A model generated the notes under the pieces. It was not told where the DNA came from, ran no database searches, and worked only from the letters and a program-made list of their open reading frames with translations. From positions 37,420,537 through 37,484,536 of the forward strand of contig CM067348.1 of assembly GCA_034190875.2 (NCBI GenBank): a stretch of 64,000 nucleotides of DNA, written 5' to 3'. Numbering within the stretch: position 1 is the stretch's first letter; every line of letters begins with the position of its first letter. Positions 46,069-58,085 of this stretch are shown in pieces. The position numbers were made by a program, and so were the translations under genes. This DNA comes from Urechis unicinctus (taxonomy: Eukaryota; Annelida; Polychaeta; Xenopneusta; Urechidae).

Positions 46069-46645
46069 TCACTCATGCTGAGTAGTAACTTTCTTCTTGT
46101 ACCTCTGGATATAAGCACTATATGCTATTTCTAGTGTTGAGGGACGCAGGAACCCTGAGACAAATCCTGGGTGTGCTGTAATACAGGACGCACCCATAGA
46201 TTTTACTTTCTCGAGAACTTGTGGAATTTCCTGGCAGCATTTACTCTCTGCTACTGTAATCATTGGCCCACATGAGCACCTAGTACAGAACATAATTACA
46301 ATGAATAACTAGCTTTTCAGCAAACAAAAAATTGACATAAAACATGAATAAGAAGATGACTTGAAGCAAGACTTAAGGACAACTGTAAAGTAAAGAGAAA
46401 AATATCTGCAAAGATTGTTTGGACTGAAATGTGCCAATACCAAGTGCTGTTACCCAGTCGGCTCAAGTCCTCTTCCTTCTTTTTGAGGAGAATTTGCAGG
46501 CCTTGTCTTAGCTGGAGGTTCAAATCTGCATGTCTGTATGCCCCCCTTAGGTTCCTAGTTCCTCTTCTTGATGAGACAAACACTCACTGCTGTAATCCAG
46601 CTCATTGCTTCCGGAGTTGTCTGTATATGAGGAAGATGAGGACAT
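46069..46645 (-). pseudogene. P2X7 C-terminal (ballast)-like domain protein, broken
   Basis: Exon 46645-46441 starts MSSSSSYTDNSGSNELDYSS and reaches TAA at 46549-46547. Beyond a six-G run the family motif resumes in another frame (GIQTCRFEPP, where relatives have GIQPYxFEP). A further frame change precedes RLGNSTW, which ends at donor ACTTG|GTATTG. Exon 46279-46069 (acceptor TGTACTAG) continues in phase with CSCGPMITVAESKCCQEI, CITAHPGF and LEIAYSAYIQRYKK, then TGA. The Cys-rich pattern matches the P2X7-receptor tail domain, which in invertebrates exists as stand-alone, often multiplied genes of unknown role. The internal stop and two frame changes make a pseudogene likely; homopolymer consensus errors could explain part of them. 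Confidence 0.72.
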
Positions 46646-47416
46646 TTTGCTCCCTTGACATATAATAAAAGCAAAGTATAATGGCAGTTATGCACTGTAC
46701 TAGGTGTAAGTAATAAATATAGAACTAATAAGGACAAGATAAAGTATGTATTATTGAAGTTGGTACCCCAGGTAATTCAAAGAACTAGTGTAAGGCCTTG
46801 AACTCTTTAAAGGCCTATGATATATGTAGTCATAAACATGTCACTGAACTTGGATCCTGTACAATTCACTGGAGAGGTATATTCAATTGTGTAACAGCTT
46901 ATCCCTGATAGGTCTCGGTTCCCAAAACCAGTGCCAATATATTTAAAATAAAATTGATATTTTCTGTTGTCAAGGAGAATATAAATTATTGAAATTTTAT
47001 TCAATTTATAGCAAAAACGAAATATCGAGTGAAATCCCCATTTAATGTAGTATCAGTTTTCATTTGCGATTAAATCAAATAAAAGCACAAGAAAAGATAT
47101 TCTCCGTAACAGGACAGGCAAATGGTGAATCAATCATTGATAACCATTAAACGGGCCTGAAATCGAGGTGCAGACCTCTGTTCCAGTACTGCCTGTATTA
47201 TCGCTCGGTTTTGGTTGACGTTTTCACCCAACACAATAGAAGTTTATCACAATTTAATGTATTCTAGGCGAACAAGTACTCCATGCCACATTAAATGATG
47301 TGATTCGTTGCGGTATATGATGTACATGATGACGGTATAAAATACGATTATGCTCACACCTACCACAGTTCTCATGTGTAACAAAACGAGGAAATGACTG
47401 CGCTATCCGGCTGGAC
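46646..47416. other. No gene recognised
   Basis: Upstream region of the P2X7-like pseudogene. AT-rich, with no supported exon. Confidence 0.35.
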
Positions 47417-47435
47417 GGTGACATATGACGTCACA
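47417..47435 (-). promoter_or_regulatory. 19-bp CRE-containing near-palindrome, copy 2
   Basis: GGTGACATATGACGTCACA is the exact reverse complement of 44007-44025. It lies about 770 bases upstream of the P2X7-like ATG, as the other copy lies upstream of the plus-strand frame. A third, shorter match (TGTGACGTCATAT) occurs at 62830-62842. Confidence 0.55.
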
Positions 47436-47631
47436 AACTCAGGAGCCAATGGCCGTCGTTTTTTTTTGCGCATATGCCAAAACGGTCCGAATAATCGATG
47501 GAAATATTGAAAAAAAAACACACAAAACGACATCTTTGGACGAAAATATTGTCGGAAACGTCTTTCACAGGCTGAAATACACCTTATTATTATGTCTTCC
47601 AACGATAGTTGGAAGACATATTGGTTTAGCC

Positions 47632-47633
<2 letters not shown>

Positions 47634-47663
<30 letters not shown>
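47634..47663. repeat. Poly(T) run
   Basis: Uninterrupted run of about 30 T. It is preceded by an inverted pair (GTCTTCCAACGATAGTTGGAAGAC, 47595-47618) that can form a hairpin. Confidence 0.9.
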
Positions 47664-48489
47664 CTCCAGTCAAGGTTTTTCGGGCTTTTCTCCGGAACGG
47701 TTAAACATATCAACATGAAATTTTGGGGAATGATAGATCAAGTTGAGACACAACTGCCGATCCAATTTGACGCGCATGCGCAGTGTTGGAGGCTTATGGG
47801 ATGGATTTTTCGTCGATTTTTTCCCCCATTTTCTGTAACTAACTCCTCTCCTCCATAACTACTGCAGTTACGAACATATGAGTTATATGGTTGTAACAAG
47901 CAATTATCGTAGCATGGAATAGGCGAAAAAAATACTTGTTTTTACCTTTTGTACTTTGTATAATGACATATATTTTAGAGTACCTATCGCGATTTTTGCT
48001 ACGAGTTCTCTCCTCGCTGATATCTCTGAAATGGCTGTATTTACGGACATGAAATTTTGTCAGTATTTAGAACTTGGCCTCGTGATAATGATTGCAACAG
48101 TATTTTTAGCATTCACAGTAACAAAAAACAGTAAAAAGGACGATTAGTTTCAAGGTTTTCTACTGCAGCAGCTTAGTGGCAGGCTAACAGCAGTTCGTGT
48201 TTAAGTAGGCCAAATCTTACGTAATCGACCAGAGCCTTGGCTGGGTTTGCATTGACTTGGGTAGGTGGTCATGTCAAAACAGGCTAAACCTTACGCAATC
48301 GACCGGCGGCATTTCTCATTTTCGTCGGCTCAATATTGACTTGGCAAAGGGGTCATGTCAAAACATCTAAGCGGCAGCTTATAATAGTGCGCGTTACAAG
48401 CTATTCTCGGTCCGTGTATATACTGTCTTTATGTCTCAGCGAGTGTGCACTGGATGTCCAGGTGCAATCAAAGCGGGTATATATACACA
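47664..48489. other. No gene recognised
   Basis: Sequence with two related phrases (AGGCTAACAGCAGTTCGTG, AGGCCAAATCTTACGTAATCGACC and AGGCTAAACCTTACGCAATCGACC at 48209-48304) repeated about 75 bases apart. No supported exon. Confidence 0.4.
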
Positions 48490-48503
48490 AACACGCATAC
48501 ACG

Positions 48504-48592
<89 letters not shown>
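48490..48592. repeat. (AT)n microsatellite
   Basis: About 90 bases of pure AT dinucleotides flanked by ACACGCACAT and GTATACACACAC. A second TA tract lies at 48697-48733. Confidence 0.97.
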
Positions 48593-48596
<4 letters not shown>

Positions 48597-48779
48597 ACAC
48601 ACACGGTTTCCGATGCCAAGCTTCCGAGCGCCGAGCAGCTATCTATAAATAGCATATATATGTGAATATTTATAAGTGTGTGTGTTTTATATACGTATAT
48701 ATATATATATATATATATATAAATATATATATATTTCAACTTTGATTAGGGAGTCGAAAATAGACGTTACTGGCACTTT

Positions 48780-49510
48780 AATCCACCACACAGCGGTGAC
48801 CGGGAGACGCATGTGACGTTTAGGCACGGTGACCAGGAAACGCATGGACGACTACCAACCACGTGTTTACTTAATATATCGCCACGTGACTTCGCTGCAT
48901 GCGTTGGTGGCTCCTCGATAGGTCTTGCGGATGGTCAACGCTGGATTGCTCTGGATCTTTGGAATGAGGCTCAGTGGCAGACAAATCTCATGTAATCAGC
49001 CATTTACAAGGGGACCTGTGTATTGGTTTAAATGTGGCTTCCTGTACTGACAACATGGGAGCCTTCCAACAAATCTTAAAAACCCAGCATCAACTCAAGT
49101 TATAGTAAGGTGCGGACAACCGCTTGTGAAGCAGCGGTACACTTACGAGCGAGGAAAAGACGGCGACGTCGAAGAAGAAGATCGCCTAGTGAAGTGCATG
49201 GAAGAGTTAGGTATAGCAAACAGCAATCGACACATGGAGGAGCAAGTGAAAGACAGGCTCCAAAGGAGAACGTCGCCATTGTTTGCGCCATGAATGAGAC
49301 GCGCAGACAGCGTCCTCTAGGATCTCCAGCATAAACCGTCCGGGAAGAAATTAGAAGCGTCACACAGACAGAAATTGTTAAAAGCAATAAAGGACATATA
49401 CATTTGCACAGAGTGAGTATTTTAATAGGACAGTTGACGCATGATGCACAATTTGACGTTCTGAAACAAGAGGTGAAGGTCACTGGCAAATCACTAGCGG
49501 AAGCGTATTG
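48780..49510 (+). other. Possible heavily decayed coding remnant
   Basis: Several plus-strand frames with protein-like stretches follow each other in different phases: KQRYTYERGKDGDVEEEDRL with CMEELGIANSNRHMEEQVKD (about 49100-49290), then HIHLHRVSILIGQLTHDAQF with DVLKQEVKVTGKSLAEAY (about 49390-49511). No family was recognised. The opposite-strand frame at 49100-49489 looks hydrophobic but less natural. This is weak support. Confidence 0.22.
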
Positions 49511-50492
49511 ACCAAAGAAATCAGATACAGTTTCGTCTCACTGTAGGTATGACACTGATGACGTGCTTGTATAATGCCGAGGTAGCTAAGATGGTGGCGT
49601 CTTTCTTGAACAACGGACTGTCTGGAATAAGGAGCTCTCAGTCCGCCATCTTGTCATGAAGACCCATTCAGTACTCGTCTCATTAAGATGACGTCATGTA
49701 TACTGCTTCAGAATCAGTGTCGATCACGTCTGATGTTGCTGGCATCTGATTATTATAAGTGGCTATCGGAGGTTTAACCGAATCGGTTACCACCTAGCTC
49801 TTGCTACCACTATAATGTGTTCACAACTGATCAAACTTCCAAATGGTGAATGAGAGACATCAGCTCTTGCTGTCTCTGAATACAAAAGCGTGAAGGGCAA
49901 TGAGGAACAGACAGCCCTGATTGCATCATGTGTTCTATCTGCCATAATGATTTATTGGCGCCAAACCATTATTGCAATGTATTCTTGCGGTCAATAACAG
50001 ATGTGCAGTAATGTCATGGTTATTTTTGAAATCTAAGGTTGTTTTATGGACAATTGGGTGAATATTATGCCGTTAATTGAATGTAATATTAATGAGCGAT
50101 ATTCAATGAATTTGAGATTTATATTAGACAAAGAGCGTTTTTTTCTTTATTAATCAAGATGAACAATCGCTTCTATTTTCTAAACGAAAATGTCTTATCT
50201 GACCAATTTGAAGCTTTATTTATTATGTGTATTGACTAACAGCTTAATTTTAACCTAGTTTTAAAATAAATATATGAAGTAATGGGGAACAACTATACAA
50301 TGAAAAAATTAGCCACATATATATAAAAATACATTTAGGTGACTCTTAACTCTAACTGGATATCTTTGAATAACTGAGGACGTTCATAAATCACAATCGA
50401 CTGGGTACTAATGCAAAACAAATATGAGCTGAATTGACATTGAAGCAAGTATTACAAACTGAATCCCACACGTCACTGACAGTTGAGATTAG
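49511..50492. other. No feature recognised
   Basis: AT-rich region downstream of the receptor gene. The distal part presumably contains its 3' UTR. AATAAATATATG near 50268 could act as a poly(A) signal for the minus strand only if read as its complement, which it does not; no signal is assigned. Confidence 0.3.
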
Positions 50493-52529
50493 TTACGAGA
50501 CAATGTAAATAACGCCATCCATAAAGCCATCCTCATTATTGTTTGCCATGACTCCCATCGAAATACCAGTTGTTATGATGATAACAATACAGTAGATTAC
50601 CAAGAACAATCTGTCAATCACCCTAGCAACAGCTTCCCAGTCGCCTTTGTTGTCCTCGTTCCTCCTTTTCTCACTACGTTCTGCCTCCTGGGTTCGTAGT
50701 AGCTCTGTGACGACGTCACCGAAAACAGCTGATCCCTTCAGTTGTGAGTCTGTTGAATCAACTTTGCTCAAAGGTTGGACATCTCTTGTCATCGGCTGTA
50801 CGCTGCTAGCCCACTTGGCTTCATCACTACTTGGCATGTCACGGCGTCGTCTCATACAGAGGAGGAAGGCGAGTGCTCTGAGAATAAAGGTATGTAACCA
50901 GACAGGGATGGGCTTGTCAGGAGAGTGATGATGGACACTCAGTACTAAGACGGTGCTGAACAGGGCTAGGGCAGTCAGACCCATGCTGATGATGATGTAC
51001 ACAGCTGTGGACAAGATAACCAGAACTTTCATAAAGCAATTCAATGATACATATTCATGTACAATTCATTGAGTAATTTCACCATTTACTTACTAAGTAC
51101 GGAGACGGTGTCGCTGGCCCTAGGTGTAATATCAGACACCATGAGTAGCACCACCGAGTAGGAGAGAAATACAGTGATTCCTAAAGATATCTGACGATCA
51201 AACACCGCACAATCCACTCCGCCATATAGTTATAATAAAACTAGAAGTACAAATAATCTGTCCATTGAATAGAACTTTACCTTTTCGCCAGCTTCTACGG
51301 GAAGACAGAACACCAGGAGCGCCATGACAGTCATGATCAAGGCTGGCACAACCAGGTTCAGAACAAGGAAGGTCGGTCTTCTCTTCAGTCTCAGTTGGAA
51401 AGCCACCATGGGCAGAATATAATCTTGGGATCCGTCATTGAAAACCTGCTCTCTTCGCCCAACTGCTGTGGATGTGAGTTCCCATTCGCCATTTTGTACA
51501 TAGTTTGTTAGATCCACTTCAGGTAGTGCATATGTGAGATTAACTTCTCTAGCACCATACACCCAATTAATGAACTGCACCTCACAAACTTGACTGTCGA
51601 ATGGAAAGTATTGAAGGTTGACCCTACAGGAAGTTTTCCACTTGGAGCCAGGCACCCAGAGGGCCAGGCCATTGGGGGCGATTGTCACTCTAGACGGGGA
51701 AATGGCAACAATAAGATCTTAAATAGTGACATTATTTATGGATCCATTAATCTAACATTTTAAAAGCATTGTCACCTGTAGTTTGCGTCGAGGGTAAGAT
51801 CTGAGCCCTGATCTACGCTGTTGAGCATGGCAATTTCAGGTATCCACACTTGTTCGCCGTTCATCGTCATTTTGCCCACTCCGCAATAATCAGCAGGGTT
51901 CCACTGGAGAATCTCATCTACCCAGCGCTGTTGGACGAATAAGATGGTGGTGGAGTACTACTTGATTACAGGTATATGGCGTGGATGAAGTGCCGTTGTG
52001 CATGTTGAATATTACTCCATACGAGGATATTGCAATTTTACTGACGTACAGTGATTAGGTCAACTACGCTGACCTTTGCATTTTACGAATACCGACCTTC
52101 TATACAGGTAAGAGGTCATATTATATTTGCTGACGAGTTTCCAGACGGAAATCAAATACGGAGTAGTATAAAATACTTACAACTTGCATCCAGCCAAACG
52201 TTGTCATGACTTGCGCTTTCTCATCCTGCATGTTCACATTCCAACGACAGCTAATGCTCATGATGTTTATGTTTAAACTACACATTAGACGAGGTATTTA
52301 TCATAACAATCACTCACCAGCTCTCTACACGAGCCAACGAGAACATCAGAGTAGCCGTGAGTTGCTGGTCGTGTCTTCTAACTGGTCGGATGTTTTTATC
52401 GTAGTTAGCCATGAGGTCATTATAAAGCTTAAGTTCCCAGTGGACAGAGGCTGGAATGTTGTATATATGAATTATTTCATTACACAATATATACCCTAGA
52501 AAAACTATAAGCAACACATAGCATGACAT
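50493..52529 (-). CDS. Nicotinic acetylcholine receptor-like subunit (non-alpha), nearly complete
   Basis: Pentameric cys-loop cation-channel subunit. Exon 52529-52318 has a possible signal peptide (MSCYVLLIVFLGYILC) and WELKLYNDLMANYDKNIRP; an internal acceptor at 52452-52451 matches the paralogue, so the signal exon may lie elsewhere. Exon 52225-52181 (45 nt) reads DEKAQVMTTFGWMQV. Exon 51927-51776 (152 nt) has loop A WIPEIAMLNSVD. Exon 51689-51281 has the cys-loop (C, 13 residues with YFPFD, C), no vicinal CC in loop C, so non-alpha, and TM1 to GEK. Exon 51190-51094 is TM2 (SLGITVFLSYSVVLLMVSD). Exon 51004-50493 has TM3, the cytoplasmic loop, DWEAVARVIDRLFLVIYCIV (TM4) and a TAA stop. Phases fit except exon 2, which is 133 nt against 134 in the paralogue and puts the join out of frame. 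The GEK at the TM2 border predicts cation selectivity. Confidence 0.88.
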
Positions 52530-53844
52530 ATTAATAGTTCCGGGCCATATTTGTGTAGTTGCATGGCCCGCCTTCCGCCCAGGTAAAGTAAAGTATTGTT
52601 GTGGTTAACTTGAAAGCAGCTGTCGAATTTGTTTACAAAAATGCGCAAACGACAAGTGAACTGTATGAATAAAACGTCATGCAATGATTTCGATTACAAT
52701 CACACATGAATGGTCAAGTTTCGGCCAATTTCAATGCCACAATTTTATATAAAAGAACAAAACCTGTGTCATATTAGGGCTCTTGTGAGCGACTAATCAA
52801 GAATATGTAATTTTGACTTCAATCAAACCAAATGTACCCTTTGTAACATTGTCACGAGATTTATATTCAACTCCTCTAAAAAGGTTCGCAATCACGGGTA
52901 CAGATGCTCTGCTCCTAAACAAGGATGCTTTTGTTAATCAATCATTATTGACAATGGAGTTGAAGCTGTAGAGTTATAATTTGTAGTCACAAGTGTTACC
53001 CCCCCTTATAGTTTTTGCAGCCACATATTTTATTCCCTTTATAGTCTGTAGTCGCAGGTTTTATCCCCCTTTATTTAATCATAGGTAAAATTAAAAGTCT
53101 TTCACATGAATATTTGGTGATTTCATTCAAGTTTCATGTGTTGTTTACGTTTTCGCCCTGTCGTCGTTTGCTAGTATCGGGAACAGTAACTCATCGATGA
53201 CATGCAGATCAGTACACCGTGGTCAGGTTAATGAGCTCAGACAAAGCCATCATTCTCTGATCATTTTGTTCAAATTTCTCTGATATAATTTCCAATAACA
53301 GATCGGAATCAGTCAGTGAAAATTATTTACAATATCTATATTGCTGCTGCTTATTTAGGTATCAACAGGCTCAGAAAATCACCTGACACCGACCCCTGTC
53401 AATACGATCGGTAAGTAAATACAAATTCCTTCTGTCTACTATAATTATTTGCGAAAAAACCAATAATATCTCAAGATGCATGTCAAGACAGCTAAGCTTC
53501 TAGTCACATGGTGTAAGTGAGCATGATAAATGCTCTGTATACCGAGTTGTAAGTCCTACTTACTGTTATCGGCTTTCCCACAAGAGAATAAAGACAAGCA
53601 GATTACGTTAACAAGCACAGCGTTCCAAATGTTGGTACTATCCATGTCTATTGGCTTATTTTGGAAAAATCTTCTAGGGCAGCACTTTTCGTCGACCTAC
53701 AGCGAGTCAGCCTTATGCTCGTCGCACCCTTCTAATCAAGCGTGGGGCACCAATCTGATTGATCACGTGACTAAACACCTTTGTCGGCTCGAATCCACGA
53801 GTTTATTGATTGCATGGAATAGTGCACCATCACCGTCATGACTG
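52530..53844. other. Upstream region of the receptor gene; no other gene recognised
   Basis: AT-rich sequence. Two to three imperfect units with TTTATAGTCTGTAGTCGCAG and GTTTTATCCCCC lie at 52980-53090. An open plus-strand frame at 53530-53841 lacks protein-like features. Confidence 0.35.
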
Positions 53845-54500
53845 AGTTATTTAAGCAGCGAGGTAGGGTTGGGTTGAAGGGGCCCTGTCATGACTGAGTT
53901 ATCTAAGCAGCGAGGTAGGATTAGGGTGAGGGGGCCCTGTCATGACTTGAGTTATTATCTAAGCAGCGGGTAGGGTTGGGGTGAGGGGGCCCCGTCATGA
54001 CTGAGTTATCTAAGCAGCAAGGTAGGGTTGGGGTGAGGGGCCCTGTCATGACTGAGTTATCTAAGTCGGGATAGGGTTGGGGTGAGGGGGCCCTGTCATG
54101 ACTGAGTTATCTAAGCAGCGGGGTAGGGTTGGGGTGAGGGGCCCCGTCATGACTGAGTTAGTTATCTAAGCAGCGGGTAGGGTTGGGGTGAGGGGGGCCC
54201 TGTCATGATGACTGAGTTATCTAAGCAGCGAGGTAGGTTGGGGGTGAGGGGGCCCTGTCATGACTGAGTTATCTAAGCAGCGAGGTAGGGTTGGGGTGAG
54301 GGGGCCCCGTCATGACTGAGTTATCTATCTAAGCGGGGTAGGGTTGGGGTGAGGGGGCCCTGTCATGACTGAGTTATCTATCTAAGCAGCGAGGTAGGGT
54401 TGGGGTGAGGGGGCCTGTCATGACTGAGTTATCTAAGCAGCGGGGGTAGGGTTGGGGTGAGGGGGCCCTGTCATGTCATGAGTATTTATCTAAGCAGTTA
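53845..54500. repeat. G-rich 52-bp minisatellite
   Basis: About 13 units of CATGACTGAGTTATCTAAGC, AGCGAGGTAGGGTTGGGGTG and AGGGGGCCCTGT, with short duplications inside units (TTATCTATCTAAGC, TCATGATGACTG). Each unit carries GGTAGGGTTGGGGTGAGGGGG, which could form G-quadruplexes on the plus strand. Confidence 0.93.
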
Positions 54501-57189
54501 GGTGCGGACATGGGGTAGGGTTAGTGGAAGGACTAGTTGAAAGGATTGGCAAACGAATAGCTGCGTTGGTGTGCACAAATTGAGGGGCATAACTGACAAA
54601 ATCACATTGTCCATTTAAAATGTGCTTGATGAATGAATATGGGTCAATCAGATTGATTCCATCCATCTATACTGGCTTATTTATCCTGCGTGAATAGTTG
54701 ACACTAGATGATTTGCTGCAGGCATGTGGCGACCGTAAACGGGTAGATGAAAGACAGCCAAACGTCCATTCGTTTGCTTTAAATCAGGGAGCGATCGTGT
54801 TATGTGCGTGTTCATGGAGACTCTAAGTGGCACGCCGGGTGATGTTTGATTAGGACGCCCGATATCTGACCCAATATAGCCAATCAATGCACTATGTCAA
54901 CCCCGTCGTTAGTATAACGGGATATCTATTAACTATGCTACAGTCCTAGATACGGATATTACACGGGTGTGACATCACAGAAACACTCCTCACAGGCACG
55001 CATAGTATTGTATTTGTACCGGTCACAACAGAAACGGCACTCTCCGTTTCACAATTCAATAACCTGCACCAAGCGACCAGTCATCGTTTCAGTGAAAACA
55101 CTGAATTGGTTGACGTCGTCTTCACACATTGCTTACGTAATACACGCTGGACTAAATGAATGGAACATTAAATAATTCAATGTTATTACAGTCTTTGGTT
55201 GATTACAAATAACTAACTTTAAAGGATGTATGACCTTTAACGTTGAAAGCAAAAATTAAGTTAAAAAATGGATAAATGTTCAAAATGGATAACTCTTACA
55301 TTGGCTGGGTAAAAATAAATATGCGATAACTGTGTTGATGAAAAGCCGTATGTGCTAAGTATATAAGTAGCACAACAGAAAAATGATTGTTCACACTGCT
55401 AGACATTACTCATATACAATCCAGTTCATCACGTGTTGATATCGTACATTTCATTTTAAAATAAGCATTGTTGACAGAGTTGTATTGTTCTCGTACAAAT
55501 GATGCCGACACTTAGCAACTGAACTGTGCCTATTTAAAGACTATGGTTGTGTTATGTTTGTCCCGATTCGGCCTGTCACCGGTGGCTCTCTATGGCAAGT
55601 CAATGCTACTCTCACTCTCAGGGACTATCATAAAACCATCAATTAGACGTGCAAACATATTGATACCATCGAATTTGGACGGCACAGTTCATAACATTAA
55701 CTGCAGTGTTGCCAGGCAAAATCCAGCATGATCAGCGTTGTTGAATAACGCTTTCTATAACGCCCTCTCTAGTTGCATTGGCAATGCAATGCTGTAATGA
55801 ACCTAATATGGCTGTGATTGCGAAGCCAAATAAGTGTTTTGTGGAGGTGTTGAATGATTCATGAAGCATCGCTATTGTATTGTGTCTTTGTTTATTTTAT
55901 CTGGCTCTACTAAACAGCTGATGCGGAGGATAGCCTTTGTAATGGTGCTGGTATGTATTTGATCAGAATGCCTATTTATTGGTAATGCTTGTGATGCTGA
56001 CAGTGACTCATATCTGTTATTTGCTGCTTGCCCACGTATAAGCATCAATGGTTGATCAATAAATGTAAAGTAAATCGTGTACAAATTAAGGTACTATTGG
56101 TCAAATGGATAAATGTGCGCCCTGATTGCTTTGAGGCATACAATTTTCTTAGAAAATGTGTTCATCCAATGGTTTCGGTTAGACATAATGGCACAGAATA
56201 AAGCATTTAAAAATATGTTGTAGAGATAGGAATATGTTGTGGTCATGGTAGAGATTGTGATCTGTAAGCCACCAGGATGAAGGTAATGATTGCGTCCATG
56301 AATAGTCCATTGCAACATATTGATACCCAGCCGAGTTAACGTGACACAGCTCTTCTAAGAGAATAAAAGTTAACTGGGCGGCGTAACGTCATCAATAATT
56401 CCCACAAAAGGCCATTAATCTGACACTGCCACCAGTAATCAATAGCCACTTTAGCTGCTGAATCATATGCAGTTATAGCATAATGGCGACTCCGGCAACT
56501 CTCAATGAAACCCGATAAGGCAATGGATTTAGCTCATGCATGATGTGATGAATGACTCTCCATATGAGTGCAGTTGTACAATTATTACATAATCTCTGGG
56601 CGTCAATATGAAATGTTGCACATTGATCTATTACGTCGGTCGGAGGCGCAAATGTCCCACTATATTCCGCAACATGGGCGTACAATTGTTTGGTATTTAT
56701 TAGTAGGCAATTGCGATCTCTGACTGTAATTTGAGACCGGGATGTCGCATAAGCACATTTACTGAAGGGTTGATTGGACATTTATTTGGGGAAATATACA
56801 GCCAAAAGGTGTTATTGCAATGTTTATGTTGTACAGGTCAAAATGATGAAAAACAAGACGTGTATATATCAACAGCTCATTGCAGTTTATATATATCAGG
56901 CTGTGCAATGGCCAGTGTTACAGGCGGGATAGCGCTATTGTTGATACTGTGGAGAAAGGAACAGGCTGCGGCAGTGTGCATTGTCGGCTCGAGACGGTTG
57001 AGCTGTAACACAGCAAAAACAAACTTGCTTGCGTTAGACCGTCCAATTTAATGGCCAGCAAATCAATATGGATATTGGACCTTGTGATGGAAGCACATGG
57101 ATTGTAGCGAAAGAATGTATGAGCTTTCTATCTCGTAATCATGTAACAGTTTCTATGTGAGATTGAACATGCCTATATTTTCTCTAATG
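54501..57189. other. No gene recognised
   Basis: AT-rich unique sequence. Short open frames on both strands have no conserved motif or supported splice sites. Confidence 0.35.
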
Positions 57190-57450
57190 CCAGTATATTA
57201 TAAAAAATGCAGCTTACACCCACGTAGACCAGTTTATGTAATGCTTACACCCACGTAGAACCAATATATAATAAAATGCAGTAATAATGTAATGCTATAT
57301 TGTAATAAAATGCAGCTTACACCGTAGACGTTTTAGCCCATTGTTTATGTAATGCCAATATTATAATAAAATAGCGAGTCTCCTTACAGCGTTTTAATAC
57401 TCAGTTTAAAATGTAATGCCACTATTGTAATATTAATAAAGCTTATACAT
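57190..57450. repeat. Degenerate ~60-bp repeat
   Basis: Four to five diverged copies of GTAATGC..ATATTATAATAAAATGCAGC with CTTACACCCACGTAGA. Confidence 0.65.
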
Positions 57451-57639
57451 ACATTGTGGAATCCAATAGCAATTGTATAGTAATAGTTTATAATGCATAG
57501 ATTATCAAATACAGCTGAATGTTATCAATATTTATGCTCGGGCCAATAGCGAGTAGCGACGCAAACGTTTAATACTTCAGTTAATACATACATATTTATG
57601 TATCATCGATTATGAGTACCTTTCTGTGGAATCCAATTA

Positions 57640-57704
57640 GCAATGGAATATATATTATATATAAATAATATATAGAAATATATATATATATATATATATA
57701 CCGT

Positions 57705-57786
<82 letters not shown>

Positions 57787-57787
57787 G

Positions 57788-57841
<54 letters not shown>
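57640..57841. repeat. Compound (TA)n(TG)n microsatellite
   Basis: Long TA tract with CCGTTTC and TCTATA interruptions, followed by about 23 TG repeats (57795-57841). Confidence 0.97.
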
Positions 57842-57843
<2 letters not shown>

Positions 57844-57952
57844 TTGCATTTTCTGTTATACGTCACATCATCATGTCTTTGAAATCTAACAACTCAACGA
57901 GAATCAGTAAATGTAAAGTAACATCATTTAATGGGATGAAGGCTGTGAGCAG

Positions 57953-58085
57953 TCATAGTATAGGGTTTAACGGTACACCAATCCTAATGTGTTATATGGT
58001 GCCTAGAAAGAATTGATGAAATTGACCTGATTTAGCAGCTGCCTTGTAGGATAATTGAGATTGAGGGTAGGGAAAGGGAAATCGA
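57953..58085 (-). mobile_element. SINE 3' fragment
   Basis: AGTATAGGGTTTAACGGTAC, then AATGTGTTATATGGTGCC, GAAATTGACCTGATTTAGCA and GCTGCC are the reverse complement of the 3' part of the 32.75-kb SINE. The 5' head is missing, which fits 5' truncation on insertion. Confidence 0.85.

Noticed and set aside
48401-48739. IYIYIY-rich open frames
   Set aside because: Pure AT-dinucleotide translation.
49100-49489. Cys/Leu-rich 129-codon minus-strand frame resembling a small secreted protein
   Set aside because: The composition changes abruptly, no splice context supports it, and the opposite strand has more natural coding stretches.
54899-54975. tRNA gene: CCGTCGTTAGTATAACGGG resembles a tRNA-Asp 5' end
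   Set aside because: No B box (GTTCGANTC) and no acceptor-stem partner at the expected distance.
57603-58016. Open frames across the (TA)n(TG)n tract
   Set aside because: Simple-repeat translation without a gene signal.
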